Source: Candidatus Bipolaricaulota bacterium
GTDB lineage: Bacteria; Bipolaricaulota; Bipolaricaulia; UBA7950; UBA9294
DNA length: 64,000 bases
Direction: 5' to 3'
Assembly (NCBI GenBank): GCA_028277345.1
Contig: JANQGM010000040.1
Coordinates: 62,001-126,000, forward strand
The stretch's first letter is position 1, and each line of letters opens with the position of its first letter. Shown one piece after another: positions 19,921 through 31,551 of the stretch. Under the pieces are notes generated by a model. The model ran no database searches, was not told the DNA's origin, and saw nothing but the letters and a program-made list of their open reading frames with translations. The position numbers and the translations under genes are program-made.

Positions 19921-19948
19921 GATCGGAGGACCGTGTGGTCGTCCGATC
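19921..19948 (+). promoter_or_regulatory. Leader hairpin upstream of the primary sigma factor gene
   Basis: GATCGGAGGACC-GTGT-GGTCGTCCGATC: 12-bp stem with one mismatch, 40 nt before the start codon; a TATACT -10-like element lies upstream at 19854-19859. Confidence 0.55.
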
Positions 19949-19987
19949 TGTTTCGATGATAAGGTAAGGATAGCACCCAGGAGTGGA

Positions 19988-20926
19988 ATGAAAGAATCCA
20001 GAGCGACGATCAACCTATCCAAGAACCTAAGCAACAAACCCGAGGACAAACGCCATGTGGCTGAGGAGCGCAGCTCGCGCTCCGACAATCCCATCCGGAC
20101 CTATTTCGGCGAAATCAGCCGCGTTCCGCTCTTGACTCGAGAAGACGAAGTCCGGCTATCCAAGCGCATCGAAGCCGGAGATCAGCGAGCGAAAGAAGAG
20201 CTGGCCGAAGCCAACCTTCGCTTGGTCGTCTCCATTGCCAAGAAATACCGCGGCTGTGGACTTCCTTTCCTCGACCTGATTCAGGAAGGCAACCTCGGCC
20301 TGATGAAGGCGATCGAGAAATTCGATTACACGAAGGGCTACAAGTTTTCGACCTATGCCACCTGGTGGATCCGTCAGGCCATTCTGCGAGCAATTACCAA
20401 CCGCTCACGCACCATCCGGGTGCCCACGCACATCAACGAACTCATCCGAAAGATCTACCAAGTCGAACGCAGCTATCTGAAGGAAAACGGCGAACTCCCC
20501 ACCCCCGAGAAGCTCGCGCACGAGTTGGAAACCACCGTGGAAAACATCATCAAGGCCAAGAAAACGGCACAGAGCATGACATCGCTCGACATGCCGATCG
20601 GCCATGACGACGATGGATCCGTACTCGGCGATTTCATTGAGGACGGCTCTGTCGAGTCCCCTGAACGCGAAACATTCGAACACCTGCTCGTGCAGGAGCT
20701 CGAACGCGCCTTGGATGAACGCTTGACCGACCGCGAAAAGCGAATTCTTGAGCTTCGCTATGGGCTCAATGATTACCAGCCGAAAACGCTCGACGAGGTC
20801 GGCGTCGAATTCGGCATCAGCCGGGAGCGCGTTCGCCAGATCCAGAAAGAAGCTCTCGCCAAGCTGCAGGATTCGGATCTCAAGCGGAAGCTCGAGTGGT
20901 TCAAGCTGCTTTCCGAAGCCGCCTAG
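19988..20926 (+). CDS. rpoD: RNA polymerase primary sigma factor (SigA/RpoD)
   Basis: [58 protein letters not shown]; region 4 [25 protein letters not shown]. Confidence 0.97.
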   Translation: MKESRATINLSKNLSNKPEDKRHVAEERSSRSDNPIRTYFGEISRVPLLTREDEVRLSKRIEAGDQRAKEELAEANLRLVVSIAKKYRGCGLPFLDLIQEGNLGLMKAIEKFDYTKGYKFSTYATWWIRQAILRAITNRSRTIRVPTHINELIRKIYQVERSYLKENGELPTPEKLAHELETTVENIIKAKKTAQSMTSLDMPIGHDDDGSVLGDFIEDGSVESPERETFEHLLVQELERALDERLTDREKRILELRYGLNDYQPKTLDEVGVEFGISRERVRQIQKEALAKLQDSDLKRKLEWFKLLSEAA

Positions 20927-23241
20927 TCGTTCGGCTCGTCTTCGTCGGCTGTCGGCGCCGCGCTCAGTTCCTCTTGATACGCACAGATCTTGTTCGAGCA
21001 GACCAGCTTGTCCGACTTCTCATAGAGCACGCCCTCTTCGCATGAGGGACAGCTCTTTACCGGTTTGTCGCTCATGGCGAACCGGCAATCCGGATAGCGA
21101 TTGCAGCTGTAAAACGTACGGCGGCGCTTGGTCGAATACTTCTCCACCATCTCGCCTTCGTGGCACGTTGGACAGGGGACGCCCGTGGAGACCGAGGCCG
21201 TCACTCCGCACTCGGGATCGGTGCATTTGTAGTATCGCCCGTAGCGGCCCGTCTTCAGTTCCATCGTTCCTCCGCAGGTTTTGCAGGGGATCGTTTCGCT
21301 CGCCGATGCGGCGGCTTCGGCCAAGGCATCGGCAACCGCCACCGTCTGAGCGCCGTACGTGACCGCGATGTCGGGAGGCAGATTGACCGTATTCTTGCAG
21401 TCGGGATAGCGGGAGCATCCCAGGAAGAACGAGCCCTTCCAGAATCTAAGATCCATCGGCGATCCGCAAACGTCGCATTCGACATCCGTCTGAACGCGAA
21501 ACGTCTTGCTCGCCTTCTCCTCGATCAGAGCCTCCAAGGCCGTCAGCCGGTCGGCGAATGGGCCGTAGAATTCATCGAGTGCCGACGCCCGCGACATCTC
21601 CCCGTCTTCGATCTGGTCAAGATCCTCTTCCATATGGGCCGTGAACTGTGGATCGATCGTTTCCGAGAAGAACTCCTGAAGGAAATCGACGACCATCTGC
21701 CCCAGCAAGGTCGGACGCAGGCTTCCGCCGTCGCGAACCGCATAGCCTCGCTCCTGGATCACGGAGATGATCGATGCATAGGTGCTCGGCCGCCCGATGC
21801 CCTCCTTCTCAAGCAGGTTGATGAGGCCGGCTTCGGAATAGCGCCGCGGCGGCTCGGTGAACTTCTGGCGCGTTTCAATCTCATCGACGGACAACGCATC
21901 GCCGGCCTTTACCCCCTCAGGGATGTGGGTTTCCTTTCCCCGTCCTTCGGGCATCACCTTCAGGAACCCCTCGAACTTGAGCGTACTGCCCGCTGCTTCC
22001 AACGTGTAGTCGCCGGCAGCCACAACGATCTTTCGCTGTTTGTACACGGCCGGCGTCATCTGCGTGGCCAGGAAGCGCCGGTAGACCAGCCCATAGAGCT
22101 TCTGTTGGTCCTGATTCAGATGCGAGGCGATATCGTCCGGCGTTCGCTCGACACTTGTCGGGCGAATGGCTTCATGGGCGTCCTGAGAACCGCGCTTGTT
22201 CTTGAACTCGCGCGCCTTGGGCTCCAAAAAATCGGCCCCATACATCTCGCCGATCAGGTCCCGTGCCGCCTGCACCGCCTCGGGGGAAATCCGTACGGAG
22301 TCGGTTCGCATGTAGGTGATCAACCCGGCTGTTCCCTCGGGCAACGCGATGCCCTCGTACAATTCCTGAGCGATCCGCATCGTTCGTTTGGGAGAAAAAC
22401 CCAGTTGTGAGGATGCCGCCTGCTGGAGCGTGCTCGTGATGAAGGGGGCGGACGGTTGCCGTCGCCGCTCCTTTTCTTCCACATCGGACACGACAATCGA
22501 GGCTGCACGAATCGCCTCGGCCGCTCGATTCGCATCGTCCTTCGTCCCCAACTCGATCTTGTCGCCCCCCACCTTGGTCAACGAGGCCTTGAACGGCTCA
22601 CCATTGCGCAGATGGGCGTCGAGTTCCCAATACTCCTCGGGCGTGAACTGCGTGATCAGCGCCTCGCGATCGCAGAGAAAGCGCAGGGCCACGGATTGAA
22701 CGCGCCCCGCCGACAGTCCGGCGAATCGATTCCCCGCAAGCACGCGGGACAAAAGGGGACTGACGAGATACCCCACCAGGCGGTCGAGGATTCGGCGCGT
22801 ACGTTGGGCTTCCACCTTGGGCAAGTCCACTTCGGACGCCTGAGTCAGCGCCTCAATGATGGCCGGTTTCGTGATCTCATTGAACACCAGCCGCGAAAAG
22901 GCTCCATCGTCTTTCACAACGCGCTTCAGAATCGTATAGAGGTCGTAGGCAATGGCTTCGCCCTCACGGTCATGATCCGTCGCCAGGAAGATGTGGTTGG
23001 CCTCCTTGGCGGCGTCTCGGAGTTCCTTTAGGTTCTTCGTTCGTCGTGTTTCGAACTTGGGTTCGAACCCCTTCTCGATGTTGACGCCCAAATCGTTCTT
23101 CGGTAAATCGCGGACGTGTCCCTGCGAAGACAAGACGTGATACCCTTTTCCAAGATACTGACCAATCGTACGTGCCTTGGTCGGTGATTCGACAATAATG
23201 AGATCCTTCAATTCCGTAGGCTCCTTTCCAAGGTGGCCCAT
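20923..23241 (-). CDS. topA: DNA topoisomerase I
   Basis: [47 protein letters not shown] active-site region; four C-terminal Cys-pair zinc ribbons. Confidence 0.97.
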   Translation of the reverse strand: MGHLGKEPTELKDLIIVESPTKARTIGQYLGKGYHVLSSQGHVRDLPKNDLGVNIEKGFEPKFETRRTKNLKELRDAAKEANHIFLATDHDREGEAIAYDLYTILKRVVKDDGAFSRLVFNEITKPAIIEALTQASEVDLPKVEAQRTRRILDRLVGYLVSPLLSRVLAGNRFAGLSAGRVQSVALRFLCDREALITQFTPEEYWELDAHLRNGEPFKASLTKVGGDKIELGTKDDANRAAEAIRAASIVVSDVEEKERRRQPSAPFITSTLQQAASSQLGFSPKRTMRIAQELYEGIALPEGTAGLITYMRTDSVRISPEAVQAARDLIGEMYGADFLEPKAREFKNKRGSQDAHEAIRPTSVERTPDDIASHLNQDQQKLYGLVYRRFLATQMTPAVYKQRKIVVAAGDYTLEAAGSTLKFEGFLKVMPEGRGKETHIPEGVKAGDALSVDEIETRQKFTEPPRRYSEAGLINLLEKEGIGRPSTYASIISVIQERGYAVRDGGSLRPTLLGQMVVDFLQEFFSETIDPQFTAHMEEDLDQIEDGEMSRASALDEFYGPFADRLTALEALIEEKASKTFRVQTDVECDVCGSPMDLRFWKGSFFLGCSRYPDCKNTVNLPPDIAVTYGAQTVAVADALAEAAASASETIPCKTCGGTMELKTGRYGRYYKCTDPECGVTASVSTGVPCPTCHEGEMVEKYSTKRRRTFYSCNRYPDCRFAMSDKPVKSCPSCEEGVLYEKSDKLVCSNKICAYQEELSAAPTADEDEPND

Positions 23242-23341
23242 TATACAGAAGCGAGCGGCCGGTGCGAACGCGAGCCCTCATCCCTCATGGCAACTGGCTA
23301 GGACGAACCGGCGTCCGTAGAATCAGTGCAAGAGGTGGGTC

Positions 23342-24652
23342 ATGAAGCATGTTATTCTGGAAGGCCTTCCCGCTGTTGGGAAGAGTGAGACGATCGAGTT
23401 GCTTGCGCGCTTCTATCCCGGACGTGTCCGCGTCCTACCTGAACTCGTCAAAACGCTCGTTCTCGATGAGGGAATCGACCTATTCAATGAACGGGCGCGT
23501 TTGACAGCGGCCATTCGCAAAGCGTTGCCTGAACGGCGACGGGACATCGAGGCGATCCTCCGCGCCGGCTATCTCTGTGTGGAGGAATCCCACCTCGGCG
23601 TTCATTATGCGTATTCTGCAGCGCTGGGAGACCGCGAGTTCATCGACGCCTTCCCGCAGCTCGCCGATGCCATGCCCGTTCCCGACGCCTACCTCCGGCT
23701 GGAACTTCCCATCTCGTCGTCCTTGGATCGTCAACGCGCACGAGGCACCGTTCAATTCGATATCGACGGCCCCGCACTCTCCAAGATGCTGACCGAATTG
23801 GATCGATGGCACGATAGCCAATCCGCGCCGCTTCTTCGCGTCAACGCGGATCGCTCGGCGGGAACTGTGCTCGCTGATGTGGAGGCACTTCTTGAACTGG
23901 ACTACGACTCGCCAGGAGAGCAACGTGATGCCGCGTTCGATATCCTGCTCCTCCTTGGCCGTCCGGCGAGCGGGAAATCCGAATTCATCGATTTCATGGC
24001 GCACCTCTCTTCAGATCATCGCGCCCGCGACTTCTTCATCGCTCCGTTCCACGTCATCGATGACTTTCCCATCCTCTGGTCGATGTTCGAGCAAGACGAT
24101 GTCTGGGAATCAGTCGGACGAGAGCGGCTCTGTTCGGTTCGGCGCGATGGCAACTACTCGGTGGCCCATGACGCCATCTGGAATTTCTTGATCGAGCGCA
24201 TCAATCAACAGGTGCTCGCCTCTCCGGCGTTCGCACGACCTGAGGCTCGCCGTACGCTGTTGATCGAGTTCTCCAGAGGCGGACCGGCGGGGTATCGAGA
24301 CGCCCTCGCTCGCCTGTCTCCGGATATCCTGCGCCGCGCCGCCATTCTCTATGTCTCGGTGACATTCGAGGAATCGTGGCGGCGCAACATCGCCCGCTAC
24401 GATGCGAAGAAACGGGACGGCATTCTCACCCACTCCGTGCCTCGCGACGAGATGGAGCGAACGTACGGCACCGATGATTGGCATGAGATCACGGAGGGAG
24501 ACGTGGGTCTGCTTCAGATCGGCGATCTCGACGTCCCCTATGCCACCCTGAATAACGAACCCGAATCCAAGGTTCCCGACGTCCTCGCCGAGCGGTATCG
24601 GGCCGTTTTGGGGCCACTCTACACGCTATGGCGGCGCAGCTCAGGCCGGTAG
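23342..24652 (+). CDS. Protein with two P-loop NTPase/kinase-like modules
   Basis: MKHVILEGLPAVGKSETIE and ILLLLGRPASGKSEFIDF, two Walker A motifs ~200 aa apart. Confidence 0.7.
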   Translation: MKHVILEGLPAVGKSETIELLARFYPGRVRVLPELVKTLVLDEGIDLFNERARLTAAIRKALPERRRDIEAILRAGYLCVEESHLGVHYAYSAALGDREFIDAFPQLADAMPVPDAYLRLELPISSSLDRQRARGTVQFDIDGPALSKMLTELDRWHDSQSAPLLRVNADRSAGTVLADVEALLELDYDSPGEQRDAAFDILLLLGRPASGKSEFIDFMAHLSSDHRARDFFIAPFHVIDDFPILWSMFEQDDVWESVGRERLCSVRRDGNYSVAHDAIWNFLIERINQQVLASPAFARPEARRTLLIEFSRGGPAGYRDALARLSPDILRRAAILYVSVTFEESWRRNIARYDAKKRDGILTHSVPRDEMERTYGTDDWHEITEGDVGLLQIGDLDVPYATLNNEPESKVPDVLAERYRAVLGPLYTLWRRSSGR

Positions 24653-25696
24653 AAGCTCGGAGAAGGCGCGCAAGAAGTTTCGATAGCACACCTTTTCGAT
24701 CTGTCGCTCAGAGAGTCCGGCCGCTTCAAGGAGCGGAAGGAAGCGAATGTAGTCGGTAACGCTGTCGATCCCTTCCGGCGTTCGACTGATGCCGTCCAGA
24801 TCTCCTCCCATGCCGATGCAATCCTCGCCCCCGACCGTCATCGCATGCTGGATGTGACGGACAGCCCAGTCCAACGGTGGACTGGGAATCCCCATCATAC
24901 GATTCCAAAGCGAGCGCTTCTCATCTTCGGAAATCCCCGGGCGCAGAGACTCCTCACGAAGCGGGTTGACGGCGGCGAGAAACGCGGGATCCAAAAAGGC
25001 GGGAGACAAGTTGATGCCCATCACGCCGCCGCGATCGGCCAACGTCCGGATCATGGCGTCCGTAAGATTTCGCGGGCTTGGACAAAGACTTCGGCAATTG
25101 GAGTGTGTGGCCACAAACGGACGCGTCGAGAGCGAGGCCACATCATCGAAGGCCCTGTCCGAGAGATGAGAGACATCGACGACGACCCCTAAGTCCTCGC
25201 ACAGGGCGAGCAACGCCCTCCCTTGCGCAGACAACGGCGTGTTCGTCCCGAACGCCGTTCCCGAAAAGGCGTTGTCCTGCCACGCGAAGATCAGGCTGCG
25301 AACGCCGCGGTCAAAGAAATCGCGCAGACGTTCCGGATCATCGCCAAGGGGATCCGCCCCCTCCAGACTCAGGATCGCTGCCCGAATCTCGCCGGTTGCC
25401 GCGCGCGCCAAATCGCCCGAGGTGCGAACGATCTGAAGCCCGCCACCCGTGGCGTGGGCCATGCCCTCGACAGCATCGATCATCTCGCAGGCGCGCGCAT
25501 ACTCGGTTCCAGGATACCGTGCACTTAGCACGAAGCAGGCGAAAACCTGGTAACGCACGTCCGCGTCCTGCATTTCCGGCCAGGACAGGTGCTTGCTTCC
25601 GCCTGGCTGCAGGAAATCCTCTCCCGCATCCAGCAGCTTCATCACGGTATCGCAGTGCGCGTCAAAGAACCCCGGATTTTGAATTGGCTCTCCCAT
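24641..25696 (-). CDS. Membrane dipeptidase (renal dipeptidase, peptidase M19)
   Basis: FFDAHCDTVMKLLD; FAWQDNAFSGTAFG; VVDVSHLSDRAFDDV; IGMGGDLDGI. Start at MGEPIQNPG. Confidence 0.92.
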   Translation of the reverse strand: MGEPIQNPGFFDAHCDTVMKLLDAGEDFLQPGGSKHLSWPEMQDADVRYQVFACFVLSARYPGTEYARACEMIDAVEGMAHATGGGLQIVRTSGDLARAATGEIRAAILSLEGADPLGDDPERLRDFFDRGVRSLIFAWQDNAFSGTAFGTNTPLSAQGRALLALCEDLGVVVDVSHLSDRAFDDVASLSTRPFVATHSNCRSLCPSPRNLTDAMIRTLADRGGVMGINLSPAFLDPAFLAAVNPLREESLRPGISEDEKRSLWNRMMGIPSPPLDWAVRHIQHAMTVGGEDCIGMGGDLDGISRTPEGIDSVTDYIRFLPLLEAAGLSERQIEKVCYRNFLRAFSELLPA

Positions 25697-25706
25697 CTCT
25701 CTCCGA

Positions 25707-26084
25707 CTATTGAATGTAGGCGAGGGCTTCGATTTCCAGCACGGCGTCCAGCGGCAGCTTGGCAACTTGAATGCACGAGCGGGACGGGAACGGTTTCGGG
25801 AAGAACTCGCCGTACACGGCATTGACGACGGCGAAGTCATCCATATCCTTGAGGAAGATCGTCACCTTGACCACATCCGCCAAGGTCGCATGCCCGGCTT
25901 CCAAAATGGCGGCCACGTTCTCCAGAGACGCCCGCGCTGCGTCGGCGACATCATCGGTAATCAGTACGCCATCACGCATCGGAAGCTGACCGGAGGTAAA
26001 CACCAGCCGACCTGCGGAAATGCCCTGCGAATACGGGCCGACGGCGGCCGGAGCTTTGTCGGTTTCCAATTGAAGCTTCGTCAT
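25707..26084 (-). CDS. ridA: RidA family reactive intermediate/imine deaminase
   Basis: APAAVGPYSQGISAGRLVFTSGQLPM...PSRSCIQVAKLPLDAVLEIEALAYIQ. Confidence 0.93.
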   Translation of the reverse strand: MTKLQLETDKAPAAVGPYSQGISAGRLVFTSGQLPMRDGVLITDDVADAARASLENVAAILEAGHATLADVVKVTIFLKDMDDFAVVNAVYGEFFPKPFPSRSCIQVAKLPLDAVLEIEALAYIQ

Positions 26085-27260
<1,176 letters not shown>

Positions 27261-27285
27261 CGTTCCTCCTTGCTCGTTCTGCTGG

Positions 27286-27639
27286 CTACGCCGGCGCCTG
27301 GGATCGATCGATCGTCTTCAAGAATGCCTTCGCGTGCCGAAGGTGAGGAATGGTAATCGATCCGCCCACAATCATGGCCACCCCAAGGGCTTCTTCAATT
27401 TCCTCATCCGACGCTCCACTGGCCACAGCTTCGATCAGATGGTAGCTGATGCAGTCATTGCACCGCAGCACGGTCGAGGCAGCCAATCCCAGGAGTTCTT
27501 TGGTCGCCTTCGAAAGCGCGCCGTCGGCATAGACATCCTGATCCAACGCGAAGAAGCGCTTGACGGCCAATGGGGCTCCTTCGAGAACGTCCTCATTTTC
27601 TCGGAGTCGGCGTTGCGCATACTCAGAAGCACGTTCCAT
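27286..27639 (-). CDS. Carboxymuconolactone decarboxylase / AhpD-like protein
   Basis: [47 protein letters not shown]; CxxC with downstream His. Confidence 0.9.
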   Translation of the reverse strand: MERASEYAQRRLRENEDVLEGAPLAVKRFFALDQDVYADGALSKATKELLGLAASTVLRCNDCISYHLIEAVASGASDEEIEEALGVAMIVGGSITIPHLRHAKAFLKTIDRSQAPA

Positions 27640-27668
27640 GATTCCTCGCTTTCGTTGTTGCCGGAATT

Positions 27669-28148
27669 CTACTCCAGTCCCTCGACCTTCTGCACGGCAG
27701 TCCGTTGGCGCAGGGCCTCACTCGCCGCTCGCAGAATGCGTCGGCTTTCGGGATACGTCAACGTTGCCTCAGCATCATCCGCTCTGAGCCAACGATAGTC
27801 GATATGTTCCGTGGAAAGCCGCACCGCCGATGCCGTGACTTCAGCAAGAAAATAGGTGGCGGTCTTTGAGATCGCGCGCCCGTCACGGGTGAGCCGATAG
27901 GCGCTGGTTTCGCGAAATCCGGGGACGGGGTATAGCCCTTCGATCGAGGTTTCTTCGAAGACTTCCCGAAGCGCGGCCTCAAGCTCTCCTTCGCCGGGCT
28001 CAAGCCGTCCCTTCGGGAAGCTCCAATGCCCGCCGTCCTGGTGGTGCAAGAGAAGGAACTCGATGGTCCCAAAGCGTGAACGAAAGAGGACGAAGCCCGC
28101 GGCGCGTTCTTCGCCCTCTTCAGGATCGTTAGGCGATATCGACTTCAT
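27669..28148 (-). CDS. NUDIX hydrolase
   Basis: GHWSFPKGRLEPGEGELEAALREVFEETSI matches the Nudix box; overlaps the 3' end of rpoB. Confidence 0.92.
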   Translation of the reverse strand: MKSISPNDPEEGEERAAGFVLFRSRFGTIEFLLLHHQDGGHWSFPKGRLEPGEGELEAALREVFEETSIEGLYPVPGFRETSAYRLTRDGRAISKTATYFLAEVTASAVRLSTEHIDYRWLRADDAEATLTYPESRRILRAASEALRQRTAVQKVEGLE

Positions 28149-31100
28149 GGTCGTTCTTGTCGAACACCCTTGGATAGAGACCAAGGCTTCGCAGCTCTCT
28201 CAGCAACACCTTGAAGGATTCGGGCAATCCCGGTTGAGGGAATTGCTCGCCCTTGAGAATGGCCTTGTAGAGCTGGATACGACCGCGTGTATCGTCCGAC
28301 TTGACGGTCAGCATCTCCTGCAAGAGGGCGGAAGCGCCGTAGGCTTCGAGCGCCCAGACCTCCATCTCTCCCAAACGTTGGCCGCCGAATTGCGCCTTCC
28401 CACCCAGCGGCTGCTGGGTGATGAGGGCATACGGCCCGGTTGAACGCGCATGAATCTTCTCATCCGCGATGTGTTCAAGCTTGAGGATGTACATGTAGCC
28501 GACGGTGATCGGCCGCGCGAACGGCTTGCCGGTCCGGCCATCCCGCAAGACAACCTTACCGTCGTGATTGTCACCATCCGCCAAGCCCACCTTCTCCCGT
28601 TCCTCGTGCAACGCGTCGAGGATTTCGTCCTCTTGAGCGCCATCGAAGATCGGTGTCGCGGAGAGCTCGCCCTTGAGATGAGATAACCAACCGAGGTTCG
28701 CTTCGAAAATCTGTCCCAGGTTCATTCGGGACGGAACGCCCATCGGATTCAAGATGATGTCGACTGGCGTCCCATCTGGGAGGAACGGCATCTCCGCCAT
28801 CGGCCGGATGGTGGAGATCACGCCCTTATTGCCGTGTCGACCGGCCAGCTTGTCCCCCATCGAGATCGTCTTCCGCTGAGCGACAAACACCTTGACGAGC
28901 TCATTGACGCCGGCATCCAGTTCATCGCCCTGGTCGCGGGAGAACTTCTTCACCTTGATGACCTTGGCGGAACCTGCCACCGGGTGCATGCGCAACGAGG
29001 TGTTTCGTACATTACGGGCGCGTTCACCGAAGATCGACCGGAAGATTTTCTCTTCGGGCGTGGGCTCCGACTCACCGCGCGGCGTGATCTTTCCGACAAG
29101 AATATCTCCCGTTCGAATGACCGTGCCTTCACGGACGATCCCGTGCTCGTCGAGGTTCTTCAGGTCCTCTTTCGAGATATTGGGAATGTCAGCCGTGATT
29201 TCTTCGGGGCCCAGTTTGGTCTCTTCGGCCTTCACTTCGAACTCTTCAATGTGCACCGAGTCCAGCAGATTCTCTCGAACCAACCGGTCGGAGATGACGA
29301 TGGCGTCCTCGTAGTTGTAGCCTTCAAACGGCATGATGGCGACGAGCAAGTTGCGTCCCAACGCGAGCTCGCCGAGATCGCTGGACGGTCCGTCGGCCAG
29401 TAGCGCGCCGACCTCAATCTTGTCGCCCTCTTGGACCACGGGGCGCTGATGGAGAATCGTGTCTTGATTGGATCGCTCGAAATTGACCAGAGGATAGGTG
29501 TGCTTCTTGCGTCCCTTCTTAATCACGATCTCGCTGGCGTCCACGGATTCAACGGTTCCCTCTTCTTCCGCCACGAGGAGCATTCCGGAATCCATCGCCG
29601 CCTGGCGCTCGAGTCCGGTCCCCACAAGCGGCGCCTCAGGGCGAAGCAAGGGAACCGATTGGCGCTGCATGTTCGCGCCCATCAAGGCGCGATTGGAGTC
29701 GTCATGCTCGAGGAACGGAATCAAGGCGGAGGAGATGCCGACCAAGGCCTGAGGGCTGACGCCGATGTAGTCGACTTCGGCCGGTGGAACGAGATGAACT
29801 TCTTCCCGCCCCGTTCGCACCTCAACGCGCTCGCCCAGCAGCTTCCCGTTTTTGCCGACAGGAGAGGTCGCAGGAGCGATCTTTAGACGTTCTTCGTCGT
29901 CGGCCATCAAGTAATCGACGTGGTCGGTCACCTTGCCCTTCTCCACCTTGCGGTAGGGCGCGACAAGAAATCCGAAGTCATTGACCCCGGCATAGCAAGC
30001 CAACGAGGTGATCAGCCCGATGTTCTGGCCTTCCGGCGTTTCGATGGGGCAAATCCTCGCATAATGCGAGGAGTGAACGTCGCGCACCTCAATCTTGGCG
30101 CGGCGCTTGGTCAGGCCGCCGCCCAATGCGTTGAGCCGGCGCTTGTGCGTCAACTCCGTCAGCGGATTCGTCTGCTCAAGGAACTGCGAGAAGCGCCCGG
30201 TGTAGAACAGCTGATTGATGGCGCCCTGAACCGTTCGTGTCGAGATAATCCGTCGAATCGTGTCCTTCTCTTCCAACGCGTATTTGGACAGCTTGTCGCG
30301 TGCGATGCGCGCCATGCGAACCAGACCGGTGCGAATCGCGTTCTCCGCAAGTTCGCCCGGAAGTCGAACGCGCTTGTTCGCCAGGTGATCCTTCTCATCG
30401 AGAAGGGCCGGGGTATGCGGAGCTTCAAGCAAGAGCTTGATCGTGCGCACGATATCGGCCAGGTACAAGGCCGGTTCCTTCAGCTGCATCTCCAGCTTCT
30501 TGTTGACCTTGAAGCGACCCACTTCCGACAGCTGGTAGCTCGTCGGGTGAAAGTAGAGATGCTCGATGTATTCGCCCATTTGAGCGGGCGATGAACGGTC
30601 CGAGGGGCGCAGGCGACGGTAGACGGCGCGGAGGGCTTCCTCTTGCGTCGTCGTCTGATCTTCCTCCATCGCATGCTGGATGTAGCGATTGACCAAACGA
30701 AGCGACTTGACCTTGGCCTTCTCAATGGCGGCCAAATGCTCTTCTTGAAGGGTCTGTCCTCCGAGCAGCATGGGCTCATCGCCGCCGGTATCGACGTCGT
30801 CGGCAACGATGTATCCCACGTATTGCTCAAGCTGGGCGGCCTTGGGAGACGCCAACTCGAAGCTGAAGTACCGCCGCAATCGAGGAGTATCGAATCCCAG
30901 CGCCTTCAGAAGGGTGGTCGCAGGAACCTTTGCCTTGCGATCGAGATGCGCTCGCAACGTCGAACGCCGCGTATCAAGCACGATCTCAAGCCACGCCCCC
31001 ATCTCGGGCAGGATATGTCCTTTGAATTGCTGCTTGTCCTCACGCGTCAGATAGACGCCGGGCGCGCGAGTCAACTCATTGACCAGCGCATTTTCGGATC

Positions 31101-31467
31101 CATTGATGATGAATGTTCCGCGATTGGTCATCATCGGGAAATCGCCGATATAGAGCTCGGTCTCCTGGATAAGCTTGCCTTCCTGAAGGAGTCGAGCAGT
31201 CACTCGCAGCGGCCGGGAAAAGGTAAGGTCCTTGTCTTTGCATTCCAACTCGGAATTGCGCGGGTCCCCCAGATAAGGGTCGACAAACTCCAGCACCAGG
31301 CCGTCTTTCCCGTGGCCTTCAATCGGCGTGATCTCGGCGAAGGCGCGGGAAATACCGCTTTCCACGAAACCGGCGAATGACTTGCGCACATCTTGCAGCA
31401 AGTAGGGCGGGGGAAGGATTTGCTGAATCCGTCCGTATGACTTTCTCTCTCGATGCCTCATCTTCAC
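28129..31467 (-). CDS. rpoB: DNA-directed RNA polymerase beta subunit
   Basis: RICPIETPEGQNIGLI; QDTILHQRPVV; GDKLAGRHGNKGVIS; GGKAQFGGQRLGEMEVWALEAYGA. 1112 aa; GTG start preceded by AAGGGG. Confidence 0.98.
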   Translation of the reverse strand: MKMRHRERKSYGRIQQILPPPYLLQDVRKSFAGFVESGISRAFAEITPIEGHGKDGLVLEFVDPYLGDPRNSELECKDKDLTFSRPLRVTARLLQEGKLIQETELYIGDFPMMTNRGTFIINGSENALVNELTRAPGVYLTREDKQQFKGHILPEMGAWLEIVLDTRRSTLRAHLDRKAKVPATTLLKALGFDTPRLRRYFSFELASPKAAQLEQYVGYIVADDVDTGGDEPMLLGGQTLQEEHLAAIEKAKVKSLRLVNRYIQHAMEEDQTTTQEEALRAVYRRLRPSDRSSPAQMGEYIEHLYFHPTSYQLSEVGRFKVNKKLEMQLKEPALYLADIVRTIKLLLEAPHTPALLDEKDHLANKRVRLPGELAENAIRTGLVRMARIARDKLSKYALEEKDTIRRIISTRTVQGAINQLFYTGRFSQFLEQTNPLTELTHKRRLNALGGGLTKRRAKIEVRDVHSSHYARICPIETPEGQNIGLITSLACYAGVNDFGFLVAPYRKVEKGKVTDHVDYLMADDEERLKIAPATSPVGKNGKLLGERVEVRTGREEVHLVPPAEVDYIGVSPQALVGISSALIPFLEHDDSNRALMGANMQRQSVPLLRPEAPLVGTGLERQAAMDSGMLLVAEEEGTVESVDASEIVIKKGRKKHTYPLVNFERSNQDTILHQRPVVQEGDKIEVGALLADGPSSDLGELALGRNLLVAIMPFEGYNYEDAIVISDRLVRENLLDSVHIEEFEVKAEETKLGPEEITADIPNISKEDLKNLDEHGIVREGTVIRTGDILVGKITPRGESEPTPEEKIFRSIFGERARNVRNTSLRMHPVAGSAKVIKVKKFSRDQGDELDAGVNELVKVFVAQRKTISMGDKLAGRHGNKGVISTIRPMAEMPFLPDGTPVDIILNPMGVPSRMNLGQIFEANLGWLSHLKGELSATPIFDGAQEDEILDALHEEREKVGLADGDNHDGKVVLRDGRTGKPFARPITVGYMYILKLEHIADEKIHARSTGPYALITQQPLGGKAQFGGQRLGEMEVWALEAYGASALLQEMLTVKSDDTRGRIQLYKAILKGEQFPQPGLPESFKVLLRELRSLGLYPRVFDKNDHEVDIA

Positions 31468-31476
31468 CCCTTGAAA

Positions 31477-31520
31477 GAACGCTCTGCCCCAAGGTGACGA
31501 GCACCATAGGGCAGGCGTTC
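31477..31520 (-). promoter_or_regulatory. Long nested hairpin in the rplL-rpoB intergenic region (candidate attenuator or RNase processing site)
   Basis: On the minus strand GAACGC-c-TGCCC-tat-GGTG-ctcgt-CACC-ttg-GGGCA-ga-GCGTTC: 15 bp in three coaxial blocks. Confidence 0.65.
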
Positions 31521-31551
31521 AAAACAGCTTCTGATAGGGCGTATCCTCAGA

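Noticed and set aside
21160-22410. 416-aa plus-strand ORF
   Set aside because: Shadow ORF opposite topA.
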